A stretch of 64,000 nt of DNA from the NCBI GenBank assembly GCA_035575715.1, contig DATLXN010000011.1, positions 90,309-154,308 of the forward strand. The letters run 5' to 3'. Source of the DNA: JACCSI01 sp035575715 (GTDB lineage Bacteria > Acidobacteriota > Vicinamibacteria > Vicinamibacterales > UBA2999). The position numbers and the translations under genes are program-made. Positions within the stretch are counted from its first letter, which is position 1; each line of letters begins with the position of its first letter. The notes below the pieces were generated by a model. That model was given only the letters and a program-made list of their open reading frames with translations. It was not told the DNA's origin and made no database searches. Below, piece after piece: positions 34,503 to 43,580 of the stretch.

Positions 34503-35696
34503 CTATTTGGCAAGCGGCAGCGTAAACCAGAAGCGCGCCCCGCCGTCAGGCCGATTGAGTACCCCGATTGCACCGCCATGCTCATGGACGATGCCGCGAG
34601 AAATCGCCAGGCCGAGTCCTGTCCCCGGCTTCCGGTGGTCGGCCGAACCCTCGACCTGCTGAAACGGCTTGAACAAGCGGTCGCGGAACGAATCAGGCAC
34701 GCCTGGCCCCTGATCCGTGACGCTGACCCGCGCCATCGAGTTGATTACTTCGACATGCGTTGAAACGATGCCACTCGGAGGCGAATACTTGACCGCGTTC
34801 GAGAGCAAATTCACCAGCACCTGAGCGGCGCGATCGACGTCGGCAAGCACGCGAAGGGACGTCGGATCCAACTGCAGGCCGACACCGTTTGCGCTGGCCG
34901 TCGCGGCGATCACTTCGCGCGCGCGATCGAAAATCGTCGCGAGCGGGGTCACGGTCGGAGAGATTCGCAGGCCTGTGCCGCTGCCCAGACGCTCGTAATC
35001 GAGAATGTCGTTGACCAGCAGGAGCAGACGGTTGGCATTTCGTCCAGCCACGCTCACCAACTGCGCCGCTTCAGCCGGCAACGTGCCGGCCCCGCCATCT
35101 CCGAGCAGGGTCAGTGATGCACGGAGCGAGGTCAAGGGTGTTCGCAGTTCGTGACTGACATTGGCGACGAATTGCTGCTTTTCCTTCTGTACCGCCGCGA
35201 TGTCTTCGAGCGCTTGTCGCAGATTGATTTGTGCCTCGACCTGCCTGGCTAACGCTTGCAATGCCGTGCGCTGCTCGGCCGACAGCTGCCGAGGCACGCG
35301 GTCGATGACGCACAACGTGCCCAACGCAAACCCGTCCGGCGTTTTGAGCGGCGCGCCGGCGTAGAACCGGATCATCGGATCGCGCAATACCAATGGATTG
35401 TTGGTGAAGCGCTGGTCGACATGCGCATCAGGCACGACCATCAGCGCGTCCTCCATGATGGCGTGCGCGCAAAAGGCATCCTCGCGCGGAGTTTCGGCGG
35501 TCTCCAATCCGAATTTGGACTTGAACCACTGGCGGTCGCGATCGACCACGGTCACCAGTGCGATGGGGACCCCGCAGATGTACGACGCCAGCGCGGTGAA
35601 ATCGTCGAAGACTCGCCCAGGCCGACTATCGAGCAGACCGGTCCTGCGCACCGCTTCGAGGCGCGCTTCGTCGTTGGTGGGAGTGGGAGCGGCCAT
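34503..35696 (-). CDS. Soluble GAF-domain histidine kinase
   Basis: A 397-residue cytosolic kinase. Residues 15-160 are a GAF domain of the phytochrome-related type (DDFTALASYICGVPIALVTVVDRDRQWFKSKFG; GTLCVIDRVPR). HisKA follows with FVANVSHELRTPLTSLRASL, then the ATP-binding domain: NLLSNAVKYSPPSG, DQGPGVPD, KPFQQVEGS, GTGLGLAISRGIV. It has no membrane segment and no adjacent response regulator, so it is an orphan kinase. The ATG at 35696 begins a natural N-terminus. Its start is divergent from the OB-fold lipoprotein gene across a 292-base gap. Confidence 0.88.
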   Translation of the reverse strand: MAAPTPTNDEARLEAVRRTGLLDSRPGRVFDDFTALASYICGVPIALVTVVDRDRQWFKSKFGLETAETPREDAFCAHAIMEDALMVVPDAHVDQRFTNNPLVLRDPMIRFYAGAPLKTPDGFALGTLCVIDRVPRQLSAEQRTALQALARQVEAQINLRQALEDIAAVQKEKQQFVANVSHELRTPLTSLRASLTLLGDGGAGTLPAEAAQLVSVAGRNANRLLLLVNDILDYERLGSGTGLRISPTVTPLATIFDRAREVIAATASANGVGLQLDPTSLRVLADVDRAAQVLVNLLSNAVKYSPPSGIVSTHVEVINSMARVSVTDQGPGVPDSFRDRLFKPFQQVEGSADHRKPGTGLGLAISRGIVHEHGGAIGVLNRPDGGARFWFTLPLAK

Positions 35697-35988
35697 CGAA
35701 AGATGTTTGGAACCTCCCCCAGTTTAATGCGATTGTCCTCAGGTCACGGCCGGTTCACAGTCACCGCTAGATGACAGGCGGAGTGTATAAGTGCAAAAAG
35801 GCCACCTTTTTCCGTCACATTTTACTAACCTGTAGATGGCACGCGAGTTGGATTAGTAGGTTGTGGTCGCGGCGGATCACCGGGATGCGCAATCTTCAGG
35901 CAGGCGCTGGCATCGCCGCATTCCGGACGTAGTTTCACGATCCGTTCGCGACCTTTCGTCTTTCGTCTTTCGTTTGAAGGAGACCGAC
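35697..35988. other. Divergent intergenic region with a possible sigma-54 site and CTTTCGT repeats
   Basis: TGGCACGCGAGTTGGA at 35837-35852 matches a sigma-54 promoter except that the -12 GC is GG. CTTTCGT is repeated three times at about 35954-35975. Nothing else recognisable is present. Confidence 0.35.
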
Positions 35989-36339
35989 ATGAATCGCGCG
36001 TCACGCTTCATTGCCGCTGCTGCATTTGCCGTGTTCACTGCCGCGTGTGCGTCTGGCGCGTCGATTGGTCAGTTGAAAACCAACCCAGGCCGCTACGTCG
36101 ACAAGAACGTCACCGTCCACGGTACCGTGACTTCGTCATGGAGCATTCCGCTGGTGCCGCTGAAAATGTATCAGGTTGATGACGGGACCGGCGAAATCCT
36201 GGTGGTCTCGGACGAGGGTCGCACGCCGTCCAAAGGGGCGCGCGTTCGGGTCACGGGAAAAGTCGGCGAATTTGCCGTGCTGGGCGGCCGCTCGATCGGC
36301 CTACATCTCCGCGCCAAAGATCTCGACTTCGATAGGTGA
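35989..36339 (+). CDS. OB-fold lipoprotein
   Basis: A 116-residue protein. A signal peptide ends in FTAAC, a good lipobox. The mature part is a single small OB-fold domain (YVDKNVTVHGTVTSSW, YQVDDGTGEILVVSDEG, ARVRVTGKVGEFAVLGGRSIG). GAAGGAG eight bases upstream supports ATG 35989 against the longer frame. Related domains bind small molecules or nucleic acids; the role here is unknown. A candidate sigma-54 site lies 140 bases upstream. Confidence 0.8.
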   Translation: MNRASRFIAAAAFAVFTAACASGASIGQLKTNPGRYVDKNVTVHGTVTSSWSIPLVPLKMYQVDDGTGEILVVSDEGRTPSKGARVRVTGKVGEFAVLGGRSIGLHLRAKDLDFDR

Positions 36340-36344
36340 GGGGA

Positions 36345-36480
36345 AAGGCGGGCGGGCAAGGCAGGCAGGTGGGCAGGTAGGCGGGTAGGCAGGTAAAAGC
36401 GTTCTTACCCGCGCACGCGCAACTTACCTACCTGCCCGCCTACCTGCCTTGCCCACCTGCCTGCCTTGACCGCCTACCCG
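36345..36480. repeat. Large inverted repeat of GGTAGGCG octamers
   Basis: Left arm: ggcaggcaggtgggcaggtaggcgggtaggcagg-type units (36356-36393). Right arm: the complementary ctacctgcccgcctacctgcc units (36424-36476). Between them is about 30 bases. It could form a hairpin of more than 30 base pairs and separates the lipoprotein gene from atpB. Confidence 0.85.
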
Positions 36481-36507
36481 CTTTTTCATCTGCCTTGTGA
36501 AAAGAGG

Positions 36508-36513
36508 TACAAT
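36508..36513 (+). promoter_or_regulatory. Leaderless -10 element, atpB
   Basis: TACAAT ends eight bases before the GTG at 36522. No Shine-Dalgarno lies in the interval. Confidence 0.45.
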
Positions 36514-36521
36514 CGTCGGTC

Positions 36522-37238
36522 GTGGAAGCACTGTCCCACCCGTCCCCCCTTGTTGAAGCCGTCAATGCCTTGCTTGGCCCATTGGGCCTGCATGTCCCTG
36601 ACTATCTCGTCTTTTGCGCCCTGATCACACTGATCGTGCTCGTCCTGGGCCTGCTGGTCCGGTCGAAACTGAGCGTCGATAATCCCGGCAAACTCCAGAT
36701 CGTTCTCGAAGACATCACCACCTTCATCGTCGCGCAGCTTGAAAACGCGATCGGCGAGGGGAAGGGCCGCAAATACATCGCACTGTGCGGCGGCGTGTTC
36801 GTCTTCATCCTGCTGGGTAATCTGATGGGGCAGATTCCCGGGCTGGGCGCCCCGACTGGCAACGTCAACGTGCCGTTTGGCTGCGCCATCACCGTCTGGC
36901 TTTATTACCACTGGCAGGGGATCAAGGCGCAGGGCATCGGCTCGTACCTGCTGCACTTCGCCTTCCCGCCGGGCATTCCAAAGGCGCTCGCGCCGCTAAT
37001 GCTGCCGATCGAGTTAATCAGTCACGCCTCGCGCGTGCTGTCGCTGACCCTGCGCCTGTTCGGCAACATTTTCGGCGAGCACCTGGTCGTCCTGATCATC
37101 GCCAGCATCGTCCCCTTCATCGCACCGCTGCCGATTCAGATGCTGGGGTTGATCGTCGGCCCGCTGCAGGCCTTCATCTTCATGACCCTGACCGCGATTT
37201 ATCTCAGTGCGGCAGTGGCGGTTGAAGAGCACCACTGA
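36522..37238 (+). CDS. atpB: F0F1 ATP synthase subunit a
   Basis: A 238-residue membrane protein with five to six hydrophobic segments. The proton-path helix carries the essential Arg in LTLRLFGNIFGEHLV, and PIELISHASR precedes it. The C-terminus has QAFIFMTLTAIYLSAAVAVEEHH. It forms the proton half-channels beside the c-ring. No atpE or other atp gene follows; the next gene is convergent. The subunit is therefore encoded away from at least part of the ATP synthase operon. It starts at GTG 36522 behind a leaderless-type promoter. Confidence 0.92.
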   Translation: MEALSHPSPLVEAVNALLGPLGLHVPDYLVFCALITLIVLVLGLLVRSKLSVDNPGKLQIVLEDITTFIVAQLENAIGEGKGRKYIALCGGVFVFILLGNLMGQIPGLGAPTGNVNVPFGCAITVWLYYHWQGIKAQGIGSYLLHFAFPPGIPKALAPLMLPIELISHASRVLSLTLRLFGNIFGEHLVVLIIASIVPFIAPLPIQMLGLIVGPLQAFIFMTLTAIYLSAAVAVEEHH

Positions 37239-37241
37239 TCC

Positions 37242-39035
37242 CTACGAAGTTATCCGCACCACCACCACCGTCTGGTCGTCGGTCTGCTCCGCATCCCCTC
37301 TGAACGCCCGCATCGCACCGAAGATGGCCTCGACGATCTCCTTTGCCGGCTTGTGGCGCGTCTCGAGCGCCGTCGCCATCACTCGCTCTGAGCCGAACTC
37401 CTCGCCCGATGCGTTGAACGTCTCGGAGATGCCATCCGACGCGAACACAAACACATCATCTTGTTTGAGTTCGACGGTGATGTCGTCGTAGGTCGACGCA
37501 CCGAAGGACCCGAGCGGCAGGCCTGGCTGAACGATCTGCACGGTGGTGTCGCCGGAAATGTGCGCCGGATAGGGAAATCCGGAATTAGCGAACGTCACGG
37601 CGCGCTTCTTGAGGTCGAACACCGAGTAGCACAAGGTGCAGAAATACTCCTCGAGCTGGCGCTCGTGAAGAATGCGATTGAGCGACGTCAGCACCGCCGC
37701 GGGACTGCCCCGCTCCGGGGTAAATCGCCGACGGTAGGTGCGGCCGCGCACGACTTCGCCGACAAATGAGCTGTAGAGCGCTGCCGGGACACCCTTGCCC
37801 GACACGTCGCCAACGGCGACCACCAGGGTGTTGAATTCCGGCGACAGGAACTCATAGACGTCGCCGCCGAGCTCGCGCGCCGGATCGAAATGCCACGCCA
37901 CGTCGACGCCCTTGAGTTTTTTTGGCAGCTCCTGCGGCAGCAGCGCCATCTGCACGCGTTGCGCGAAGCGCACTTCCTTCTCGAGTCGCACTTCGTTGTC
38001 ACGCAAGGCGACGTAGAGTCGCGCGTTTTCGATCGCCACCGCGGCCTGCGACGCCAGCAGCGTGAGCAACTCGACGTGCTTCTTCGAGAACGCGTCGAGT
38101 TCTGGACTCTCGAGATCGAACACGCCAATGCAGCGGTCTTTGATTAGTAGCGGAATCACCAACTCGGAACGCACATCGCTCACCGCGTTGATGTAGCGCG
38201 AATCCTTCGACACATCCGGCACCAGCACATGTTCTTTGTGCAGCGCGGCGTAACCAATCAGCCCTTCGCCGATCTTGACCGGCTCGACGCTCTTGGCGTC
38301 GCTGTAGCTGATCGCGATCTTGAGATCGAGCATCTGGGTCGTGTCATCGAGCAACGCGATGCCAAAGGTGCGATAGGCAATCAGTCGCTTGACCAGATGC
38401 GCGACCCGCGTCAGCAGCTCGTTGAGGTCGAGAATCGCGCTCATCTCGTGACCGATCTCGGCGAGCGTCTCGAGCGTCGCGGAGTATTCCTGTTCCGAGG
38501 CAAACAGACGGGCGTTGACAATCGCCTGCGCGACGTGGGCGCCAAACTGCCGCAGCATCGCTTCGTCACGCTCGGTGAACGCGTTCTTCTGATCGGATAA
38601 CAGGTTGAGCGCGCCGAGCACCTTCCCCTTGTGCCGCAGCGGCACCGCCAGGCCGGAGTGAACGTTTTTGACGACACCCATCCAGCGCGGTTCAGCGCTG
38701 ACGTCGCCCACCAGGATCGGTCGCTGCTCGGCAACCGCCGTGCCGACCACGCCTTCGCCGACCTGCAGACGGAAGTTCTTGACGACGTCCTCTGGATAGC
38801 CGACGGCGTAGGCGATGTAGAGGTCGCCCCGCTTCTCATCGAGCAGGTAGACCGAGAACACCGTGAAGGTCGTGAGTCGTGAGATCAGTTGCGGGATCTT
38901 CTCCAGCAACTCGTCCAGATTCAGAACCGATGTGACTTCGCGGCCGAGGTCGAACAACGTGGCGAGCAGTTCAGTATCTGAGCTGGCCGCCTTGAGGTCG
39001 CTGGGCGGGACAGTCCCGCCAGTAGGTATCGTCAT
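37242..39035 (-). CDS. PP2C-type protein phosphatase with two GAF domains (RsbU-like)
   Basis: A 597-residue cytosolic protein. Two GAF domains (about residues 30-180 and 200-350: LGREVTSVLNLDELLEKIPQ; IGHEMSAILDLNELLTRVAHL) are followed by a SpoIIE/RsbU phosphatase with WHFDPARELGGDVYEF, VVAVGDVSGKGVPAALYSS, FANSGFPYPAHI and DDQTVVVVRI. It would dephosphorylate an anti-anti-sigma factor or similar protein in response to a bound ligand. ATG 39035 overlaps the stop of the S9 peptidase gene (ATGA), so the two are coupled. No anti-sigma genes lie nearby. Confidence 0.9.
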   Translation of the reverse strand: MTIPTGGTVPPSDLKAASSDTELLATLFDLGREVTSVLNLDELLEKIPQLISRLTTFTVFSVYLLDEKRGDLYIAYAVGYPEDVVKNFRLQVGEGVVGTAVAEQRPILVGDVSAEPRWMGVVKNVHSGLAVPLRHKGKVLGALNLLSDQKNAFTERDEAMLRQFGAHVAQAIVNARLFASEQEYSATLETLAEIGHEMSAILDLNELLTRVAHLVKRLIAYRTFGIALLDDTTQMLDLKIAISYSDAKSVEPVKIGEGLIGYAALHKEHVLVPDVSKDSRYINAVSDVRSELVIPLLIKDRCIGVFDLESPELDAFSKKHVELLTLLASQAAVAIENARLYVALRDNEVRLEKEVRFAQRVQMALLPQELPKKLKGVDVAWHFDPARELGGDVYEFLSPEFNTLVVAVGDVSGKGVPAALYSSFVGEVVRGRTYRRRFTPERGSPAAVLTSLNRILHERQLEEYFCTLCYSVFDLKKRAVTFANSGFPYPAHISGDTTVQIVQPGLPLGSFGASTYDDITVELKQDDVFVFASDGISETFNASGEEFGSERVMATALETRHKPAKEIVEAIFGAMRAFRGDAEQTDDQTVVVVRITS

Positions 39036-41064
39036 TGCGTAGTGGTTTTTCCCGGAGTCAGCGTGTAGCGCGACACCCAATCGTAAATGCGAGTTAGTCG
39101 ATCCTTGAGGTGATAGTACTCAGCGATGCCGTGGCCTTCGCGCGGATAGAACACCAGCTCGGTGGTCTTGCCGCGGTCCTTGAGGCCGCGGAACAGTTCG
39201 AAGGCCTGCCCCGTCGGCACGCGCTCGTCGTTACTGCCGTGCAGGATCAAGGTCGGCGTGGTCACCTTGTCGATAAAGGTCATCGCCGAGCGGCTGGTGT
39301 AGAGCGGCAGCGTGTCCTTGCTCGGGATGCCGCCGAAATAGGTGACCAGCACATTGGGAATGTCGTTGGTGCCGTACATGCTCGCCATGTTGGTCAGACC
39401 CGCGCCGACCATGGCCGCCTTGAAGCGATTGGTCTGCGTGATCACCCAGGCGGTCATGTAACCGCCGTAACTCCACCCGATGTGCGCCATCCGGTCGGGG
39501 TCCGCAATACCGCGTGAAATCAAGGCATCGACCCCGGTCATGATGTCCTTATAGTCGCCGCCACCCCAATCGCTGACGTTGGCCCGCAGGAACTTCTCGC
39601 CGTAGTTGGTGCTGCCGCGCGGATTTGGGTAAAGCACCACCCAGCCGCGGCCGGCCCACAACTGTCCGCCCTCGAGCCCACCGACGCGGTGGTTGTTGGT
39701 AAAGGCCCCGGCCGGACCACCGTGCGCTACCACCAACAACGGATAGCGTTTGCCCGCTTCGTAGCCGACCGGCTTCAACAACACGCCTTCGACGTCCATG
39801 CCGTCGCTGCTCTTCCACGTCACGACCTCCGACTGTCCCAGCGCAAACGTCTCGGCTTGCGGATTGGTCGTTGTCAATTTGCGGAAGCTCGCAAAGGTGC
39901 CGTCGGTGACGTACACCTCACCGGGCATCTGCGGCGAATCCATCGTCACCGCGATCACTTTGCCGTCGGCGCTGCGCGAGCCGTACTGCAACGTCTTCTC
40001 GCGCGACAGCTGAGCGTAGGTGCCTGACGCCACATCGAACGCGAACGCGTCGGAGTAGGCGCGTTTGCCGGTGACAAAGAAAATGCGGCGGCTATCAGCG
40101 CTCCACTGTGGCGATCCGGCGTCGACATCGAACTCGCGGTTGTAAACGTCGCGCACCGCTTCTTGGCGACGTCGTAAATCATCAAATGTCCGTTGCCGAT
40201 ATACGAAGGCAGCGTGCCGTCGCCGATGGCCTTCGCTGTGGTCGGTTCGGACACCCATGCAATCGAGTTTCCGTCAGGCGACCATTGAGGGTTCGAGTCG
40301 GGTCCGGCATTGGCACTGATCTGTTCGACCGCGTTGCCGGCGAGCCGCGCCATGTAAATGTCCGAGCGGTAATCGCGGATCATCGACGTCGGCTTGGCGC
40401 TGAAGACGAATCCGCTGCTGTCGGCAGCCCATGACGGCGCACCAGACACGGTGTATGTGCTGCCCGTGGTCGCCCGCGTCAGCTGCTTCGATTCGACATC
40501 GACGACCGAGACATGTGCGTAGCGGAAGTCCCCTTCGAAGACGCGTTCGTCATCGCGCTTCTTGATCGCTTCTTCGTCGGCGGCCGACCGGGTATCGTTG
40601 GACACCAGGGCGATGTGCTTGCTGTCGGGCGACCACGAATAGGAGGAGACGGCTTCCTTCAGATCGGTCAGCTTCCACGCTTCTCCGCCGTCGGCGCGCA
40701 TCACGTAGATCTGTGCACGCGGCGCGTCCTCGCCAGTGCCGGTGCCGCGCGCCGACACGAAGCTGACGTAGTGGCCGTCCGGCGACCACTGCGGCTGCGA
40801 ATCGCCGCGTTCGCCGAACGTGAGCTGCCGCGCCGGACCGCCTGAGACCGCGACTTTCCAAATCCGTGTCCGCGATTCCATCCGATCGCGCTCTGGCTCC
40901 CACTGGCGGACGGTGTAGAGCACCTGGCTGCCGTCCGGAGAAACGGCGGGAGACGACACCGTTTTTAATCCCAGCACGTCGTCGACGGTCACCGGACGCG
41001 TTTGTGCGAGAGCAGAAAGGGTCCCCGTCAGCAAGAGGACGATGACGGACATGATCGTCTTCAT
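39032..41064 (-). pseudogene. Exported S9-family peptidase, one frameshift
   Basis: Two frames together give a protein of about 677 residues. A signal peptide (MKTIMSVIVLLLTGTLSALAQ) is followed by a WD40-like propeller (SPAVSPDGSQVLYTVR; QPQWSPDGHYVSFVS). Near 40160 the frame changes between YDVAKK and EAVRDVYNREFDV. The hydrolase domain has the nucleophile in GWSYGGYMTA, Asp in LHGSNDERVPTG and His in YPREGHGI. All catalytic residues are intact, so loss of two bases in the sequence or assembly is as likely as true decay. It is co-transcribed with the downstream phosphatase. Confidence 0.82.
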
Positions 41065-41071
41065 AGGGAAA

Positions 41072-41077
41072 AGTATA
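41072..41077 (-). promoter_or_regulatory. Leaderless -10 element, S9 peptidase
   Basis: TATACT on the minus strand ends seven bases before the ATG at 41064. There is no Shine-Dalgarno. Confidence 0.5.
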
Positions 41078-41090
41078 CTTGTGGCTCGGC

Positions 41091-41143
41091 GCCTGACCGC
41101 AGGGCATGAGCCCTGGAGCCTGGGGCCTGATCACTGGGGCCTG
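41091..41143. repeat. Degenerate CCTGATC/CCTGGGG heptamer repeat
   Basis: Units gagccct, ggagcct, ggggcct, gatcact, ggggcct of seven bases in a row between the S9 peptidase promoter and the FabZ-like gene. It is a diverged member of the TGATCCC family. Confidence 0.65.
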
Positions 41144-41145
41144 CT

Positions 41146-41610
41146 TTGACTGACGACCTCGTCCTACCGCTGGATTACAGCGCGATCGAACGCATTCTTC
41201 CGCACCGTTACCCCTTCCTGCTCGTCGATCGCGTGACCGAGTTCGAACCGGACAAACGCATCGTCGGCATTAAGAATGTGTCGATCAATGAGCGCTACCT
41301 GTCGCCGTCGGCGAACGGAGGCCGGCCGGCATTGCCGCCGACCATCCTCACCGAGGCGGTGGCGCAGGTCGGGGCGATTCTGATCCTCGCGAAACCTGAG
41401 AATCGCGACCGGCTGATCTATTTCATGGGCATCGAGCGGGTGCGCTATCGCGGCTCCGTCTACCCGGGCGATGTCGTCGAGATTGAAGCGCTGGTCAAAC
41501 GTCTGCGCAGCCGCATGGGGGTACTGACCGGGCGCGCACGCGTACGCGGCAAAGTCGTCGCGCATGGCACCATGACCTTTGCACTGGGCGGCGATCGAAG
41601 CGCGGGCTAA
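41146..41610 (+). CDS. FabZ-like 3-hydroxyacyl-ACP dehydratase
   Basis: A 154-residue hot-dog-fold protein. IERILPHRYPFLLVDRVTEFEPDKRIVGIKNV is the FabZ N-terminal pattern, and ILTEAVAQVGAI carries the catalytic Glu position. However the GHFPxxPxxPG motif that normally holds the second active-site part is replaced by SPSANGGRPALPP, so I do not give the symbol fabZ without reserve. FabZ dehydrates 3-hydroxyacyl-ACP in fatty-acid synthesis. It starts at TTG 41146, after TGATCCC-like degenerate repeats, and is followed by the YhaM-like gene. Confidence 0.7.
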   Translation: MTDDLVLPLDYSAIERILPHRYPFLLVDRVTEFEPDKRIVGIKNVSINERYLSPSANGGRPALPPTILTEAVAQVGAILILAKPENRDRLIYFMGIERVRYRGSVYPGDVVEIEALVKRLRSRMGVLTGRARVRGKVVAHGTMTFALGGDRSAG

Positions 41611-41614
41611 ACGC

Positions 41615-41645
41615 ACGACCGACGACCGACGACTGACGACTGACC
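41615..41645. repeat. CGACCGA/CGACTGA heptamer repeat
   Basis: Four units of a seven-base motif fill the whole gap between the FabZ-like and YhaM-like genes and end against the ATG at 41646. Confidence 0.88.
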
Positions 41646-42611
41646 ATGACCCGCCTCCCCCGCATTCAAGATCTCGCCGTCGATGTAGAAGGATGGGGTT
41701 ACTACCTCTGCACCTACCGTGAGCTCCGACCAATCCGCAGCGGCGAAATTCTACTGTTCTCGCTGCAGGACGCGACCGGCCAGCTCCCCGCCAAACTGTT
41801 CGACGACATCGCCCGCTTCAAGGATGAGTTCGAGGTCGGTGAGTTTGTCCGGGTCGAGGGACGCACGGCGATCTTTCAGGGCAACCTGCAACTGGTCGTG
41901 ACGCACATTCGTCGCGTCAATCCGCCGCAGGACCATCTGCAGGGGTTCCGCGAAGAAGACTGCGTGCTGTCGTCGCCGCGCCCGATTGACGACATGTGGG
42001 CCGAGCTGACCGCTCACCTGGAGTCGGTGCGGAATCCGCACCTTCGCGTGCTGCTCAATCGCATCGTCGCCGATCACGCCGCTGCACTGCGCGAGTGGCC
42101 GGCGGCGCAGAATATTCATCACGCGTATCGCGGTGGGCTGCTCGAACACAAGTTGAAGATGGCCGACATCGGCCGCTACATGGCGCGCGCCTACGAGGCC
42201 GACGAAGACATCGTGCTCGCCGGGGTCCTGCTGCATGACATTGGCAAGCTGCAGGAGCTGCACTACGAGCCGGGCGGTGCCAGTTACACGCGTGACGGCA
42301 ACCTGATCGGCCACATCGGACTGGGCCTGATCCTGGTGCGCGAAACGATCAACGGCATCTCAGGATTCCCGGATGACTTGCGCTCGCAGATCGAGCATCT
42401 GGTGGTCTCGCATCACGGCAAACGCGAGTACGGCTCGCCGGTGGAGCCGCGCACGCTCGAAGCGTTCATCCTGTCGGCCGTCGATGAACTCGACACGCGG
42501 ATCCATCAGGTGCGTCGCGCCATCCGGGAAGACACCGGCAGTGAAGAATTCACGGCGTGGCACAAACGACTAGGCCGCGTCTTTTACAAAGGGCCCGTCT
42601 CCGGAACCTGA
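41646..42611 (+). CDS. OB-fold/HD-domain nuclease of the YhaM family
   Basis: A 321-residue protein. Residues 20-95 are an OB-fold nucleic-acid-binding domain (YYLCTYRELRPIRSGEILLFSLQDATG; VRVEGRTAIFQGNLQL). Residues 140-310 are an HD phosphohydrolase domain with HHAYRGGLLEH, VLLHDIGKLQEL and HLVVSHHGKREYGSP. This is the architecture of YhaM/CBF1 3'-5' exoribonucleases. ATG 41646 begins right after a heptamer repeat. The stop codon TGA is part of a TGATCCC repeat, and the gene end overlaps the convergent exporter gene by 42 bases. Confidence 0.87.
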   Translation: MTRLPRIQDLAVDVEGWGYYLCTYRELRPIRSGEILLFSLQDATGQLPAKLFDDIARFKDEFEVGEFVRVEGRTAIFQGNLQLVVTHIRRVNPPQDHLQGFREEDCVLSSPRPIDDMWAELTAHLESVRNPHLRVLLNRIVADHAAALREWPAAQNIHHAYRGGLLEHKLKMADIGRYMARAYEADEDIVLAGVLLHDIGKLQELHYEPGGASYTRDGNLIGHIGLGLILVRETINGISGFPDDLRSQIEHLVVSHHGKREYGSPVEPRTLEAFILSAVDELDTRIHQVRRAIREDTGSEEFTAWHKRLGRVFYKGPVSGT

Positions 42612-43580
42612 TCCCTGGGGCCTGGGCCCTGGGGGTGTCGTCGATCCGTGATCCCTGATCACTGATTCCTGCCCCGATCCCTGCGAACTCTTGACGAGCG
42701 CGATCCCGCCAAACACCAGTGCGGCTGCGAACAGAATTCGCGGCGATGCCGGTTCACCGAGTAGAACCGCGCCGAGGATCACGGCAATGATCGGATTGAC
42801 GTAGGCATACAACGAGACCTTCGACACCGGCAGGTACTTCAGGGCGTAGACGTAGGCGGAGTAGCCGACGATCGACCCGATCAGCACGAGGTAGATCATC
42901 GCGCCGGCCGTGCGGGTGGTGAACGTCAGGCGGCTCCACTCGCCGGCGACCGTGCCAATCCCGATCAGCATCGCCCCGCTCAACAGCATCTGTGTCGCCG
43001 AGGCGGCAAACGGCGAGGCATTCATCGCGTGGCGCTTGGTATACGAGGTGCCGAGCGCCCACCCCAGGCAGGCGATCTGTAAGGCGATCACGCCGAACAC
43101 GAACATCCGGCCTTCCTGACCGCCCAGCGTCAACTCCGGCCAGACCAGGACGATGATGCCGAGGAAGCCGAGGACCAGGCCGGCCACCGTGCGCCGCGTC
43201 ACGCGCTCGCCGCGCGGTAAACACGCTTCGACGAGCACCGACCAGAACGGCACCATCGCGACGACCACGGCCGCCAAGCCGCTCGCGACATACTGCTCTG
43301 CCCACACCACGCCGCCGTTGCCGACGACAGCCATCAGGAAGCCAGCGACGGCAATGGCACCCCAGGTGCGAAACGGCGGCAGTCTCTCGCCGAACAGCGG
43401 CAGCAGCGCGGCCAGAATCACACCCGCGGCGGCCCAGCGCAGCCCGGCGAGTAACGCCACCGGTACCGATTCGAGCGCGACGCGAATCGCCAGATACGTC
43501 GTGCCCCACACGACACAGACCACGAGCCAGGCGAGAAAGGCGAGCTTGCGCTCACGAGGGCCAGCGACGTGCGGCGTCAT
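42570..43580 (-). CDS. EamA/DMT-superfamily exporter with a repeat-encoded tail
   Basis: A 336-residue transporter with ten transmembrane segments in two EamA halves (LVVCVVWGTTYLAIRVALES; GVIALQIACLGWALGTSYTKR; YVNPIIAVILGAVLLGE). These export amino acids or metabolites by proton exchange. The last 37 or so residues, SSQGSGQESVIRDHGSTTPP and onward, are encoded by a degenerate TGATCCC repeat read on its stop-free strand, so the original terminus has been extended. ATG 43580 overlaps the stop of the Lrp gene, making a regulator-exporter pair like those controlling amino acid efflux. Confidence 0.87.
   Translation of the reverse strand: MTPHVAGPRERKLAFLAWLVVCVVWGTTYLAIRVALESVPVALLAGLRWAAAGVILAALLPLFGERLPPFRTWGAIAVAGFLMAVVGNGGVVWAEQYVASGLAAVVVAMVPFWSVLVEACLPRGERVTRRTVAGLVLGFLGIIVLVWPELTLGGQEGRMFVFGVIALQIACLGWALGTSYTKRHAMNASPFAASATQMLLSGAMLIGIGTVAGEWSRLTFTTRTAGAMIYLVLIGSIVGYSAYVYALKYLPVSKVSLYAYVNPIIAVILGAVLLGEPASPRILFAAALVFGGIALVKSSQGSGQESVIRDHGSTTPPGPRPQGSGSGDGPFVKDAA
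42607..42685. repeat. TGATCCC-family repeat inside overlapping gene ends
   Basis: Units of cctgatc, cctgggg, cctgggc, then gatccgtgatccctgatcactgattcctg. It overlaps the stop of the YhaM-like gene and the coding tail of the DMT exporter. Confidence 0.85.
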
